A stretch of 64,000 nucleotides of DNA from Telluria mixta (GTDB lineage: Bacteria; Pseudomonadota; Gammaproteobacteria; Burkholderiales; Burkholderiaceae_D): the NCBI RefSeq assembly GCF_029223865.1, contig NZ_CP119520.1:558001-622000 (forward strand), read 5' to 3'. Under the pieces are notes generated by a model. The model was not told the origin of the DNA. It was given only the letters and a program-made list of their open reading frames with translations, and did no database searches. The translations under genes and the position numbers were made by a program. Below, piece after piece: positions 20,999-30,459 of this stretch (positions are counted from its first letter, which is position 1; the number at the start of each line of letters is the position of its first letter).

Positions 20999-23686
20999 AT
21001 GCTCACAGAAAAAACCATGGCGCGGACCCTGCGCCTCATATTCTCCGGCACGACGCTGGCAGCCGGCTTCGGTTTTGCCGGCACCGCCCTGGCACAAACC
21101 CAGGAAGTGCAGCAGGCGCCGATCGCGCGCGTCGAAATCACCGGCTCGGCGATCAAGCGTATCGACGCTGAAACGGCCGTGCCCGTCACCGTGCTCCGTG
21201 TCGAAGACCTGAAGAAGGAAGGTCTGACCACCATCGAGCAGGTGATGTCGAACCTGAGCGTTTCGCAGGCCCAGCAAGGCACCAGCCAGTCGGTTGGTTC
21301 CAGCACGGGCGGCGCCTCGTTCGCCAACCTGCGCGGCATCGGCCAGAACAAGACCCTGGTGCTGCTGAACGGCCGTCGCCTGGCGAACAACGCCTACGAC
21401 AGCTCGGCCCCCGACCTGAACATGATCCCGTTCGCCGCGCTCGAGCGCGTCGAAGTGCTGCGCGACGGCGCGTCGTCGCTGTACGGCTCCGACGCCGTGG
21501 GCGGCGTGATCAACTTCATCACGAAGAAGAATTACCAGGGCGGCAGCGCCACCTTCGGCGAAGACGTCGCGTCGCACGGCGGCGGCCGTTCGATCAACGC
21601 GAACGTCGCGCTGGGCTGGGGCGACCTCGACACCCAGGGCTGGAACATCTCGGCCGTGATCGACCACCAGGAACAGTACCCGCTGACCGGTACCGACCGC
21701 TCGTACAACACCCGCTACCCGGGCGGCCTGTCGACCTCGACCTTCCCGGCCAACTACTACCAGGGCGGCGACAGCGTCAACCCGGCCGGCCCGGGCTGCA
21801 CGACCGGCGTGCACCTGATTCCGGACGGCGGCACCGGCTGCCTGATGACGACCTCGTCGTTCGTCGACTACATCCCGCGCAACATCCGCGACTCCGGCCT
21901 GATCCGCGGCACCCTGAAGCTGGGCCAGCACGAACTGGGCGTCGAATACCTGACGAGCCAGAGCGTCGTCGGCACCACCATCGCCCCGGTCCCGTACGGC
22001 GGCCTGTACATGAACCGCCTGCGTCCGGACGGCACGGCCAACCCGTACTACCCGGCCGGCCTGGATCCGACCTACACCGAAGCCTTCATGCCGGACGGTG
22101 TGCAGCCGGGCTTCACGCACGTGAAATGGCGCGACATGCCGAACGGCGTGCGCCAGGACAAGAACACGAACCGCCAGCAGCGCCTGGTCGTCTCGCTGGC
22201 CGGCAACGTCGCCGGCTGGGACTACGACGGTGCCGTCACCTGGAACGAGAACCGCGTGCAGGAGCAGCTGTTCGGCTACAGCGACGGTGGCCTCATCACC
22301 CAGGGCGTCCGGGACGGCGTGATCAACCCGTTCGGCGACCAGTCCGCCGCAGGCACCGCGCTGCTGAACTCGGCCGCCCTGTCGGGCACCATCCAGACCG
22401 CGCGCGGCCAGACCACGGGCCTCGACTTCCACGCCAGCCGCGAGCTGGGCGACTGGCTGAACGCCGGCCGCGGCGCCGCCCTGGCACTGGGCGCGGCGAC
22501 GACGTACGACAAGTTCACGAGCGCCGCGAATACCGAGTTTGCCGAGAAGGTCGTCGCCTCGACCGGTATCGACCCGAACACGCTCAACTCGGGCTCGCGT
22601 CACACGTACGCCGTCTACGGCGAACTGAACGTCCCGATCCTGAAAACCCTGGACGTGACGGGCTCGGTCCGCTACGACAAGTACAGCGACTTCGGCAACA
22701 CGACCAACCCGAAAGTGTCGTTCCGCTGGCAGCCGACGCAGGCGGTGCTGGTGCGCGGTTCGTACTCGACCGGCTTCCGCGCCCCGTCGCTGTACGATAT
22801 CCACTCGGCCCAGACCTTCACCAACACCGCCGGCACGTATGACGACCCGGTCAACTGCCCGGGCGGCAACCCGCTGCCGGGCCACTCGCGCGCCGCGAAC
22901 TGCAGCCAGCAGTTCCAGGTGCTGGGTGGCGGCAACCCCGCGCTGCAGCCGGAGAAGTCGAAGAACGCCACGATCGGCATCATGATCGAGCCGCTGAAGA
23001 ACCTGAGCGTCGGCGTCGACATCTGGGCCCTGAAGCTGGACCACCAGATCAGCGTGCTGAGCCTGGACGACATCTTCGCCGACAACGTCAAGTATGCCTC
23101 CCGGTACCACCGCAACCCGGCCGGCGAACTGTCGGTGGACGGTTCGCAGTGCCCGAACCCGGCGACCTGCGGCTACATCGAGCGCCTGAACGAGAACCTG
23201 GGCGGCATCATCACCAACGGTATCGACCTGTCGGCCAACTACCGCTGGCGCTCGGCCGGCTACGGCACGTTCTCGTTCGCGTCGAACACGACCTACGTCC
23301 ACAAGTACGAGTACCAGAACACGGAAGGCGGCGAGTGGAACCAGAATGTCGGCGTGTACTCGGGCACGGGTCCGGTGTTCCGCTGGCAGTCGACCAACAA
23401 CCTGGTGTGGAGCCGCGACGCCCTGTCGGCCGGCCTGACCGCCCGCTACAAGAGCGGCTACGTCGACCAGGATCCGACCAACCATGTCGCTTCCTACACG
23501 ACGTTCGACCTGTACGGCGCCTGGCAGCAGAAGAAGGGCCTGGGCCTGACCGTCGGCGTGCGTAACCTGCTCGACCGCGATCCGCCGCTGTCGTACCAGG
23601 ATTACACGTTCCAGGCCGGCTACGATCCGCGTTACACGGATCCGCTGGGCCGCACCTTCTACGCGCGCGTGAACTACACGTTCTAA
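20999..23686 (+). CDS. TonB-dependent outer-membrane receptor 4
   Basis: An 895-residue receptor with a signal peptide ending near residue 34 (GTALAQ), then RVEITGSAIKRIDAETAVPV, plug motif DGASSLYGSDAVGGVINFI near residue 157, and a barrel ending YARVNYTF. AGGA seven bases upstream favours the ATG at 20999 over the in-frame ATG at 21017. It is distinct from the other three. It has no transport or catabolic neighbour. A strong terminator shared with corA follows. Confidence 0.92.
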   Translation: MLTEKTMARTLRLIFSGTTLAAGFGFAGTALAQTQEVQQAPIARVEITGSAIKRIDAETAVPVTVLRVEDLKKEGLTTIEQVMSNLSVSQAQQGTSQSVGSSTGGASFANLRGIGQNKTLVLLNGRRLANNAYDSSAPDLNMIPFAALERVEVLRDGASSLYGSDAVGGVINFITKKNYQGGSATFGEDVASHGGGRSINANVALGWGDLDTQGWNISAVIDHQEQYPLTGTDRSYNTRYPGGLSTSTFPANYYQGGDSVNPAGPGCTTGVHLIPDGGTGCLMTTSSFVDYIPRNIRDSGLIRGTLKLGQHELGVEYLTSQSVVGTTIAPVPYGGLYMNRLRPDGTANPYYPAGLDPTYTEAFMPDGVQPGFTHVKWRDMPNGVRQDKNTNRQQRLVVSLAGNVAGWDYDGAVTWNENRVQEQLFGYSDGGLITQGVRDGVINPFGDQSAAGTALLNSAALSGTIQTARGQTTGLDFHASRELGDWLNAGRGAALALGAATTYDKFTSAANTEFAEKVVASTGIDPNTLNSGSRHTYAVYGELNVPILKTLDVTGSVRYDKYSDFGNTTNPKVSFRWQPTQAVLVRGSYSTGFRAPSLYDIHSAQTFTNTAGTYDDPVNCPGGNPLPGHSRAANCSQQFQVLGGGNPALQPEKSKNATIGIMIEPLKNLSVGVDIWALKLDHQISVLSLDDIFADNVKYASRYHRNPAGELSVDGSQCPNPATCGYIERLNENLGGIITNGIDLSANYRWRSAGYGTFSFASNTTYVHKYEYQNTEGGEWNQNVGVYSGTGPVFRWQSTNNLVWSRDALSAGLTARYKSGYVDQDPTNHVASYTTFDLYGAWQQKKGLGLTVGVRNLLDRDPPLSYQDYTFQAGYDPRYTDPLGRTFYARVNYTF

Positions 23687-23708
23687 GCACGTAGTCGCGC
23701 AGCAAATC

Positions 23709-23743
23709 AAAACGCCCGGTGTTCGCGCACCGGGCGTTTTTCT
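23709..23743. terminator. Bidirectional terminator between TonB receptor 4 and corA
   Basis: AAAACGCCCGGTG (23709-23721) pairs with CACCGGGCGTTTT (23728-23740) around a six-base loop, with T-run on the plus strand and A/T pairs on the minus strand. Confidence 0.92.
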
Positions 23744-24712
23744 TTACAACCAGCCGGCCTTCCTGAAGCGCCGATAGAGGTAGACGCACACCGCGATCAT
23801 GACGGCGAGCGCCATCGGATAGCCCCACTTCCATTCCAGCTCAGGCATGTACTTGAAATTCATGCCCCATACGCCGGCGAAGGCCGTGAACACGGCGAAG
23901 ATTGCGGCCCACGCGGCGAGGCGTTTATTGACTTCGCTTTCGTCGATGGAGACCATCGACAGGTTCACCTGGATCGCGGTGCTGATCGTGTCGCGGATCG
24001 CGTCGAGGCGGCCGCCGATCCGGATCAGGTGGTCGTGCACGTCGCGGAAATAATCCTGCGTGCCGACGATGAGCGGGGGGACGCGGCCGCCGTGCAGCCG
24101 GCCGATCGCTTCCAGCAGCGGGAACACGGCGTGGCGCAGCACGAGGCCCTTTCTCTTCAATTGATACAGGCGCTCGACGTTCTCGCGCTGGGCGCCGTGC
24201 GTGAAGATGCGGTCCTCGATCGTCTCGAGTTCGGATTCGAGCATGTCGACGACGGGGAAGTAGCGGTCGACGACGGCGTCCATCAGCGCGTACATGACGA
24301 AGGCCGAGCCCATTTTCAATAGATGCGGTTCGCGCTCGGCGCGTGCGCGGACGCCGAGAAAACCCTTGGCGGAATCGCGGCGGACGGACAGGACGTAATT
24401 CTTGCCCGCGAAGATCGCCAGCTCGCCGGTGGCGAGGTGGTCGCCATCGACGAGATCGACCGTGTGCACGACGGTGAACAGGCAGTCGCCGTATTCCTCG
24501 ATCTTGGGACGCTGGTGGCCGCGCGCGGCGTCTTCGACGGCCAGTTCGTGCAGCGCGAACTCTTCCTTCATCTGCGCCATTTCGGCGTCGGTGGCGTCGC
24601 GCAGCGCAACCCAGACGAAGCAGCCGGGTTTATCCAGGTAGTCGCTGATGTCTTCGACGGGGATGTCGCACAGCTTCTTGCCTTCCTGGTAGGCGACACA
24701 GTTGATCAGCAT
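23744..24712 (-). CDS. corA: CorA-type magnesium/cobalt transporter
   Basis: Pentameric divalent-cation channel of the inner membrane. The product is 322 residues. It has a long cytoplasmic N-terminal domain, then two C-terminal membrane helices; the first ends in the signature GMN (AGVWGMNFKYMPEL) near residue 285, and the basic tail YRRFRKAGWL follows the second. The frame is open back to a TTG at 24733, but the first ATG (24712, MLINCVAYQ) is preferred; neither has a clear Shine-Dalgarno. It converges on TonB receptor 4. Confidence 0.93.
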   Translation of the reverse strand: MLINCVAYQEGKKLCDIPVEDISDYLDKPGCFVWVALRDATDAEMAQMKEEFALHELAVEDAARGHQRPKIEEYGDCLFTVVHTVDLVDGDHLATGELAIFAGKNYVLSVRRDSAKGFLGVRARAEREPHLLKMGSAFVMYALMDAVVDRYFPVVDMLESELETIEDRIFTHGAQRENVERLYQLKRKGLVLRHAVFPLLEAIGRLHGGRVPPLIVGTQDYFRDVHDHLIRIGGRLDAIRDTISTAIQVNLSMVSIDESEVNKRLAAWAAIFAVFTAFAGVWGMNFKYMPELEWKWGYPMALAVMIAVCVYLYRRFRKAGWL

Positions 24713-24826
24713 GTCATCGAAACGTTGTTGCAAAGATGACAGAGCTTACACCATCGTCCCATAGGCCGGCATTACGCCAACGCTCGCGTGGGCACGTGGT
24801 GCCCACGCGTTCAACCGGCGTATGCG

Positions 24827-26335
24827 TTATTCGTCCTTCGCCCCGTCGATGCCCAACTCGGCAATCTTGCGCGTGATGGTATTGCGCCCGATGCCGAGCC
24901 GGATCGCCGCGTCGTTCTTGCGGCCATGCGTGTGCTTCAGCGCCGTACGGATCAGCGCGGATTCGAACTGGCGGCCCAGCACGTCCATCACTTCCACCTG
25001 CCCGTCCGACAGCATGCGCGCGGCCTGCAGTTCCAGGAGGCCGATCCAGCCGTCGGCGCCATTCGGCAGCACGCCCGCTTCGGCGTGGTGCGCCATGCCG
25101 GACGACGGCGGCGCCAGCGTCACCGTGCCGACGCCGGAACTGATGCCGACGGCGATCCCATTGCCGCCGGCCGGCATGGGCTGGGCCTGGGTCAGGTCGC
25201 GCGGCAGGTCCTTCACCTCCACGGTCTGGCCCGGCGCCATCACCGTGATCCAGTTGCACAGGTTTTCCAGCTGGCGCACGTTGCCGGGGAGTTCCAGGCC
25301 GGTGAGGAAGCGCAGCGCTTCGTCGCTCATGCGCTTGGTCTCGACGCCCAATTGGCGTGCACTCTGCACCAGGAAGTGGCGCACCAGAATGGGGATATCT
25401 TCCCTCCGTTCGCGCAGGCTGGGCAGGCGCAGGCGGATCACGTTCAGGCGGTGATACAAGTCTTCGCGGAACAGGCCGTCGCGCACGCGCTGCTCCAGGT
25501 TCTGGTGCGTGGCCGCGATCACGCGCACGTTCGCCTTCACGGGCTGGTGCCCGCCCACGCGGTAAAAATGGCCATCGGACAGCACGCGCAGCAAACGCGT
25601 CTGCAGGTCGAACGGCATGTCGCCGATTTCGTCCAGGAACAAGGTGCCGTTCTCGGCCTGCTCGAAGCGGCCGCGCCGCATCGCCTGCGCGCCCGTGAAG
25701 GCGCCGCGCTCGTGGCCGAACAGTTCGGATTCCAGCAGGTCCTTCGGGATCGCGGCCGTGTTCAGCGCGATGAACGGCTGCTGCGCGCGCGGGCTGTGCT
25801 TGTGCAGCGCGCGTGCGACAAGTTCCTTGCCGGTGCCCGATTCGCCCGTGATCAGCACGGTCACGTTCGACTGCGACAGGCGGCCGATCGCGCGGAACAC
25901 TTCCTGCATCGCGGGCGCCTGGCCCAGGATCTCGGGCGTCTCGCTCGGCGCGATGTCGACGCTGGCCTCGCGCAGGCTCTCCTCGAGCGCGCGGCGGATC
26001 AGGGCGACGGCCTTGTCGATGTCGAACGGCTTGGCCAGGTATTCGAAGGCGCCGCCCTGGAACGAGGCGACGGCGGAGTCGAGGTCGGAAAAGGCGGTGA
26101 TGACGATGACCGGCAGGCCCGGATGGCGTTCCTTGACGGCGGCCAGCAGATCGAGGCCCGATTCGCCGGGCATGCGGATGTCGGACACCAGCACTTGCGG
26201 CGTGTCCGTTTCGAATGCTGTCAGCGCTTCGCGGCCGCTGGCAAAACTCCGGGTGGCGAGGTTCTCGCGCGCCAGGGCCTTTTCCAGCACCCAGCGGATC
26301 GATGCATCGTCGTCGACAATCCAGATTGGTTTCAT
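24827..26335 (-). CDS. glnG: Nitrogen regulator NtrC (NR(I)), sigma-54 activator
   Basis: Response regulator that activates sigma-54 promoters, including glnA, under nitrogen limitation. Domains in the 502-residue protein: receiver (phosphorylatable aspartate in VLVSDIRMPG, near residue 52), AAA+ domain with Walker A GESGTGKE near residue 165 and the sigma-54 contact loop GAFTGA near residue 213, a Ser/Gly-rich linker, and a Fis-type helix-turn-helix (RKNDAAIRLGIGRNTITRKI) at the C-terminus. It is the last gene of the minus-strand glnA-DUF4124-glnL-glnG series, 64 bases after glnL. NtrC-type sites are visible upstream of glnA. Confidence 0.97.
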   Translation of the reverse strand: MKPIWIVDDDASIRWVLEKALARENLATRSFASGREALTAFETDTPQVLVSDIRMPGESGLDLLAAVKERHPGLPVIVITAFSDLDSAVASFQGGAFEYLAKPFDIDKAVALIRRALEESLREASVDIAPSETPEILGQAPAMQEVFRAIGRLSQSNVTVLITGESGTGKELVARALHKHSPRAQQPFIALNTAAIPKDLLESELFGHERGAFTGAQAMRRGRFEQAENGTLFLDEIGDMPFDLQTRLLRVLSDGHFYRVGGHQPVKANVRVIAATHQNLEQRVRDGLFREDLYHRLNVIRLRLPSLRERREDIPILVRHFLVQSARQLGVETKRMSDEALRFLTGLELPGNVRQLENLCNWITVMAPGQTVEVKDLPRDLTQAQPMPAGGNGIAVGISSGVGTVTLAPPSSGMAHHAEAGVLPNGADGWIGLLELQAARMLSDGQVEVMDVLGRQFESALIRTALKHTHGRKNDAAIRLGIGRNTITRKIAELGIDGAKDE

Positions 26336-26399
26336 GTAGTTCTACTTCCCGCGAAGGTTCAAGGGGGGATTGCCGGAGACGCCCCTCGATTTCACCCGC

Positions 26400-27485
26400 T
26401 TATGGCAGGGGAATCAGGATGCGGAAATCCGTCAATCCAGGCCGGCTTTCGCACTCGATCAGTCCCAGGTGCTGTTGCACGAAAGTCTGCGCCAAGGTCA
26501 GCCCGAGACCGCTGCCGCCTTCGCGCCCGGAGACGAGCGGATAGAAGATGCGGTCGCGGATATCGGGGGCGATGCCCGGTCCGTTGTCGATGATATGCAA
26601 GTCTAATGCCAGCCCGTAACGGACCTTCGCGAGGGTGACCTGGCGTGCCACGCGGGTGCGCAGGACGATCTCGGCGTCGCCCGCCGCAATGCGTGCGCGC
26701 AGGGCCTGGGCGGCGTTGTGGACGATGTTCAGGACGGTCTGGATCAGCTGTTCCTTGTCGCCGCGGAACTCGGGAATCGACGCGTCGTAGTCGCGCCGGA
26801 TCGCGAGGCCCGACGGGAACTCGGCCAGCACGAGGCTGCGCACGCGCTCGCACACTTCGTGGATGTTGACGTCGCCCACGATGTGCGGACGGCGGTGCGG
26901 CGCCAGCAGGCGGTCGACGAGCGTCTGCAGGCGGTCGGCTTCCTTGATGATCACCTGCGTGTATTCGCGCAGCGAGCTCAGGTGCACATCCGGCAGCTCC
27001 AGTTCCAGCAACTGGGCCGCGCCGCGGATGCCGCCCAGCGGGTTCTTGATCTCGTGGGCGAGATTGCGGATGAGTTCCTTGTTGGCCAGGCTCTGGTCGA
27101 GGAGGCGCTCCTCGCGGTCGAGTTTCAGCTGCTGGACATTCTCGCGCAGCTCGACGACGACCTCGGCCTCGCCGGCCGCGCTGACGATGCTGTGCACGTG
27201 CAGCGGCTCGCGTGCCGGGCGGAACAGCGTGAGGTCCTGGCGCAGGTCGGCGTACTTGTGGGCGATCGCCTGTTCGCACAGGGCGCCCAGCTCGTCGCCG
27301 TTGGTAAACAGGCCGACGAGCTTCTGGCGCGACAGCGACTTGGCCGACATGTCGAGCAGGTGCTCGGCGGCCGGGTTGGCGTAGCGAACGAGCCCATCGG
27401 CATCCGCCACCAGCACGGCGGAGGCGAGCATGTCGAGGCCTGCGAAACGGTCGTGCTGGAGAGGATGGGCCGATGTCCCGTTCAT
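26400..27485 (-). CDS. glnL: Nitrogen sensor histidine kinase NtrB (NR(II))
   Basis: Phosphorylates and dephosphorylates NtrC under control of PII. The 361-residue soluble kinase has an N-terminal PAS domain (about residues 15-115), the H-box LAHEIKNPLGGIRGAAQLLE with the phospho-accepting histidine near residue 144, an N-box QTVLNIVHNAAQALR, and the ATP-lid DNGPGIAPDIRDRIFYP with GGSGLGL. No membrane helix is seen, as expected. It starts four bases after the DUF4124 stop codon. Confidence 0.96.
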   Translation of the reverse strand: MNGTSAHPLQHDRFAGLDMLASAVLVADADGLVRYANPAAEHLLDMSAKSLSRQKLVGLFTNGDELGALCEQAIAHKYADLRQDLTLFRPAREPLHVHSIVSAAGEAEVVVELRENVQQLKLDREERLLDQSLANKELIRNLAHEIKNPLGGIRGAAQLLELELPDVHLSSLREYTQVIIKEADRLQTLVDRLLAPHRRPHIVGDVNIHEVCERVRSLVLAEFPSGLAIRRDYDASIPEFRGDKEQLIQTVLNIVHNAAQALRARIAAGDAEIVLRTRVARQVTLAKVRYGLALDLHIIDNGPGIAPDIRDRIFYPLVSGREGGSGLGLTLAQTFVQQHLGLIECESRPGLTDFRILIPLP

Positions 27486-27489
27486 GGTG

Positions 27490-28011
27490 TCATTTGATGT
27501 TGGCGATCTCGCGCTTGAGCGCTTCGACGTTCTTTTCGCTGCGGCCGATGTTGTCGCGCATCTGGGCCACGCGTTCCTGGTATTTCGCGTAATTCTTTTC
27601 GTTGCCCTGGCGTTCCGGCTCGCCGTTGTTATAGTCGCGCTTCAGGTCCGCCAGCTTCCGCTCCTCGGCACGCAATTCGTCCTCGAGGATCGCGCGGCGG
27701 TCGTCGTCGCGTGCCTTTTGCGTGGCACCGTCCACCCGCGGGAACCCCGCGGGGTTGGGCGCGCTTGCCGCCGGGCGCCCTGCTCCCTGGCGCATCGTCA
27801 CCGCGGGTGCGGCGCGTGGCGCCGGTGCCGGGGTCGACGCGACATAGCCCGGCAGGTCGAGCACCTTGCAGCCTGGCTTGTTGATGTCGGTAAACTCCAC
27901 CCGACCATCCTGGGCGACGCATTTATAAATAATGGAATCGGCCCGCGCCTCATGCGCGGCAAGTCCTGCGAGCAACAACAGACGCAGGAGGAAGCAGCTT
28001 GTCATTCGCAT
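27490..28011 (-). CDS. DUF4124-domain periplasmic protein with C-terminal coiled coil
   Basis: A 173-residue exported protein: signal peptide (residues 1 to about 24, ending HEARA), a short DUF4124 domain (IYKCVAQDGRVEFTDINKPG) with two cysteines, an Ala/Pro-rich linker, and a charged heptad-like C-terminal helix (about residues 105-173). DUF4124 proteins are common in betaproteobacteria and have no agreed role. It sits between glnA and glnL; its stop codon is four bases before the glnL start, so the pair is translated from one message. The ATG at 28011 is used; another lies two codons in. Confidence 0.85.
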   Translation of the reverse strand: MRMTSCFLLRLLLLAGLAAHEARADSIIYKCVAQDGRVEFTDINKPGCKVLDLPGYVASTPAPAPRAAPAVTMRQGAGRPAASAPNPAGFPRVDGATQKARDDDRRAILEDELRAEERKLADLKRDYNNGEPERQGNEKNYAKYQERVAQMRDNIGRSEKNVEALKREIANIK

Positions 28012-28063
28012 CAGGTCAGTCTGGATGCATGGTTGGGAAGCTTCCGACTATACCCCATCCAGT

Positions 28064-28102
28064 AAAAAACGCGAGGCAGCCGGCTGGCTTTCCCCGCGTT
28101 TT
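28064..28102 (-). terminator. Terminator/attenuator between glnA and the DUF4124-glnL-glnG genes
   Basis: On the minus strand AAAACGCG (28095-28102) pairs with CGCGTTTT (28066-28073), with an inner GCC/GGC stem and a T-run after it. In enteric bacteria a comparable leaky terminator separates glnA from glnLG; that comparison is from general knowledge. Confidence 0.7.
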
Positions 28103-28167
28103 CGTTACCGTGTGGATACACTCCAGTGCCGTTCGTTTCCATTCCGGCACTGGGTGATGCCAACGAA

Positions 28168-29583
28168 TTACGACGAGTAGTACATGTCGAATTCGGCCGG
28201 GTGCGGGGTCATGCGCAGGCGCTGGACTTCCTGCATCTTCAGGTCGATGTAGGCGTCGAGCATGGCATCGCTGAACACGCCGCCGCGGGTCAGGAACTCG
28301 CGGTCCTTGTTCAGGTTGTCAAGCGCTTCTTCCAGCGACGAGCAGACCGTCGGGATCAGCTTGTCTTCTTCCGGCGGCAGGTGGTACAGGTCCTTCGTCG
28401 CGGCTTCGCCCGGGTGGATCTTGTTCTGGATACCGTCCAGGCCGGCCATCAGCAGGGCTGCGAAGCACAGGTAGACGTTGGCCAGCGGGTCCGGGAAGCG
28501 GGTCTCGATGCGGCGGCCTTTCGGGTTCGCCACGTGCGGAATGCGGATCGACGCCGAACGGTTCTTGGCCGAGTAAGCCAGCTTGACCGGGGCTTCGTAG
28601 CCCGGCACCAGGCGCTTGTACGAGTTCGTGCCCGGGTTGGTGATGGCGTTCAGGGCCTTGGCGTGCTTGATGATGCCGCCGATGTAGAACAGCGCGGTTT
28701 CCGACAGGCCGGCATAGCCGTCGCCGGCGAACAGGTTCTTGCCGTCTTTCCAGATCGACTGGTGGACGTGCATGCCCGAGCCGTTGTCGCCGTTCATCGG
28801 CTTCGGCATGAAGGTGGCGGTCTTACCGTAGCTGTGGGCCACGTTCCAGATCACGTACTTCAGGTTCTGGGTCCAGTCGGCGCGCTCGACCAGCGTCGAG
28901 AACTTGGTGCCCAGCTCCATCTGGCCGGCGCCCGCCACTTCATGGTGGTGCACTTCGACCGGGATGCCCAGCGATTCGAGGATCAGCGAGATTTCCGAAC
29001 GCATGTCCTGGAAGCTGTCGACCGGCGGGACCGGGAAGTAGCCGCCCTTGACGGTCGGACGGTGGCCGCTGTTGCCGCCTTCAAATTCCTTGTCGGTCGA
29101 CCACGAGGCTTCTTCCGAATCGATCTTGACGAAGGAACCCGACATGTCGATTTTCCAACGGACCGAATCAAAGATGAAGAATTCCGGCTCCGGGCCGAAG
29201 TAGGCGGTGTCGCCGATGCCCGACGATTTCAGGTACGCTTCGGCGCGCTTGGCGATCGAACGCGGGTCACGGTCGTAGCCCTTGCCGTCCGACGGCTCGA
29301 TCACGTCGCACTGCATGAAGACGGTGGTCTCTTCAAAGAACGGGTCGATGTTCGCGGTGTTCGGATCAGGGATCAGCAGCATGTCCGATGCTTCGATGCC
29401 TTTCCAGCCGGCGATCGACGAGCCGTCGAACGCGTGGCCGGATTCGAACTTGTCTTCGTCGAAGTGCGAGATGGGAACGGTCACGTGCTGTTCCTTGCCG
29501 CGGGTATCGGCGAAACGCAAATCAACGAACTTGACTTCGTTGTCCTTCAGCATCTGCATTACATCTGCGGCGGTCCTTGCCAT
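28168..29583 (-). CDS. glnA: Type I glutamine synthetase
   Basis: Makes glutamine from glutamate, ammonia and ATP as a dodecamer. The 471-residue length is that of the adenylylated GSI-beta class. Visible are [20 protein letters not shown] near residue 52, [20 protein letters not shown] near residue 265, and the adenylylation loop [10 protein letters not shown], whose tyrosine near residue 400 is the target of GlnE. AGGAG eight bases before the ATG at 29583 fixes the start; the upstream extension of the frame is not coding. Transcription is probably from the sigma-54 promoter at 29652-29668. Confidence 0.98.
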   Translation of the reverse strand: MARTAADVMQMLKDNEVKFVDLRFADTRGKEQHVTVPISHFDEDKFESGHAFDGSSIAGWKGIEASDMLLIPDPNTANIDPFFEETTVFMQCDVIEPSDGKGYDRDPRSIAKRAEAYLKSSGIGDTAYFGPEPEFFIFDSVRWKIDMSGSFVKIDSEEASWSTDKEFEGGNSGHRPTVKGGYFPVPPVDSFQDMRSEISLILESLGIPVEVHHHEVAGAGQMELGTKFSTLVERADWTQNLKYVIWNVAHSYGKTATFMPKPMNGDNGSGMHVHQSIWKDGKNLFAGDGYAGLSETALFYIGGIIKHAKALNAITNPGTNSYKRLVPGYEAPVKLAYSAKNRSASIRIPHVANPKGRRIETRFPDPLANVYLCFAALLMAGLDGIQNKIHPGEAATKDLYHLPPEEDKLIPTVCSSLEEALDNLNKDREFLTRGGVFSDAMLDAYIDLKMQEVQRLRMTPHPAEFDMYYSS

Positions 29584-29651
29584 TCCAATATCTCCTAAGT
29601 CAAAAAGGGGTGTCGATGCCAACCAAGCATGCGACAGGCGCATAACCTTCT

Positions 29652-29668
29652 AAGCAGAAATTATGCCA
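29652..29668 (-). promoter_or_regulatory. Sigma-54 promoter of glnA
   Basis: On the minus strand the sequence TGGCATAATTTCTGCTT has the invariant GG and GC separated by ten bases, as in TGGCAC-N5-TTGCA. The expected start of transcription would be about 12 bases downstream, giving a leader of about 60 bases before the glnA ATG. Confidence 0.8.
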
Positions 29669-29748
29669 GCATTTTTCCATGAGCAAATAAATAATGATTA
29701 CTTTGAGGCCGCTCAATTTGCCCCTTAAAATCAATGACACCTTAAGCG

Positions 29749-29823
29749 TGCACGATATTGATGCAAACTCATGCATACGCACCAAACAAGTGCAATTTAT
29801 TAAGTATGCACCAAACTAATGCG
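29749..29823. promoter_or_regulatory. Three evenly spaced NtrC-type binding sites upstream of glnA
   Basis: Three dyads of the form TGCAC-N7-GTGCA occur at 29749-29765 (TGCACGATATTGATGCA), 29778-29794 (CGCACCAAACAAGTGCA) and 29807-29823 (TGCACCAAACTAATGCG). Each begins 29 bases after the previous one. They match the NtrC consensus at nine, nine and eight of ten positions. The nearest is roughly 100 bases upstream of the sigma-54 -12 element, a normal enhancer position. Confidence 0.78.
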
Positions 29824-29900
29824 CGATGCACCAAAAGTGCGAGGTCAAGCTTGGCAACGACCCGCGACGGTGCGCAACCAGCCTACAGGGAATTGATGAC

Positions 29901-30359
29901 ATGACTACGACCGACGAGATCCTCGCCAACGCCCGGGGCCGCACGCCCGGCCAGCCGTACGCGGGCGCCGTCACGCCCCGGGAAGCGTTCGAACTCCTGC
30001 AATCGGACCCCAGGGTGAAACTGGTCGACGTGCGCACGAATGCGGAGCGCGACTGGGTCGGCCGCCCGGCGATCCCGGAGACCCAGCACGGTGCGGTGCA
30101 ATGGACGCTGTACCCCGGAGGTGCGCCGAACCCCGATTTCGCCACGCAGTTGCAGAACGTGGCGACCCCGGACGACGTCGTGCTGTTCCTGTGCCGCTCC
30201 GGCGTGCGCTCGCGCCACGCGGCGCGCACCGCGACGGAGCTGGGCTATGCGAATGCATTCGACATCCTGGAAGGCTTCGAAGGCGACCGCGATCCGGAAG
30301 GCCATCGCAAGACGGTCGGCGGCTGGTGCAAGGCCGGCCTGCCCTGGATCGGCGCCTGA
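29901..30359 (+). CDS. Rhodanese-like sulfurtransferase
   Basis: A 152-residue single-domain rhodanese. The active-site loop is CRSGVRS with the catalytic cysteine at residue 98, followed by RHAARTATELGYANAFDILE, and the N-terminal CH2A-like motif LVDVRTNAERDWVG near residue 40. It would move sulfane sulfur to an acceptor in the cytoplasm. The ATG at 29901 is preferred to an in-frame ATG at 29826 because the latter overlaps the nitrogen control sites and adds non-homologous residues. It is divergent from glnA and may share the control region. Confidence 0.9.
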   Translation: MTTTDEILANARGRTPGQPYAGAVTPREAFELLQSDPRVKLVDVRTNAERDWVGRPAIPETQHGAVQWTLYPGGAPNPDFATQLQNVATPDDVVLFLCRSGVRSRHAARTATELGYANAFDILEGFEGDRDPEGHRKTVGGWCKAGLPWIGA

Positions 30360-30459
30360 GGTTCACTTCCTTTCCCGGCCGCACCGTGAGAATCGCAGAG
30401 ATTCCGCGCGGTGCGCGCGTGCTAGCATGCGGGCTCACTGCTGACCTGGAGATGGAGCC

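Larger units (their letters stand above)
29584..29900. other. Divergent control region between glnA and the rhodanese gene
   Basis: A 317-base AT-rich intergenic stretch without a gene. Its glnA side holds the sigma-54 promoter and its middle the three NtrC-type sites described separately. An additional half-site TGCACC lies at 29827-29832 and an AGGG at 29887-29890 may serve the rhodanese gene. No sigma-70 promoter is clear for the plus-strand gene. Confidence 0.6.
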
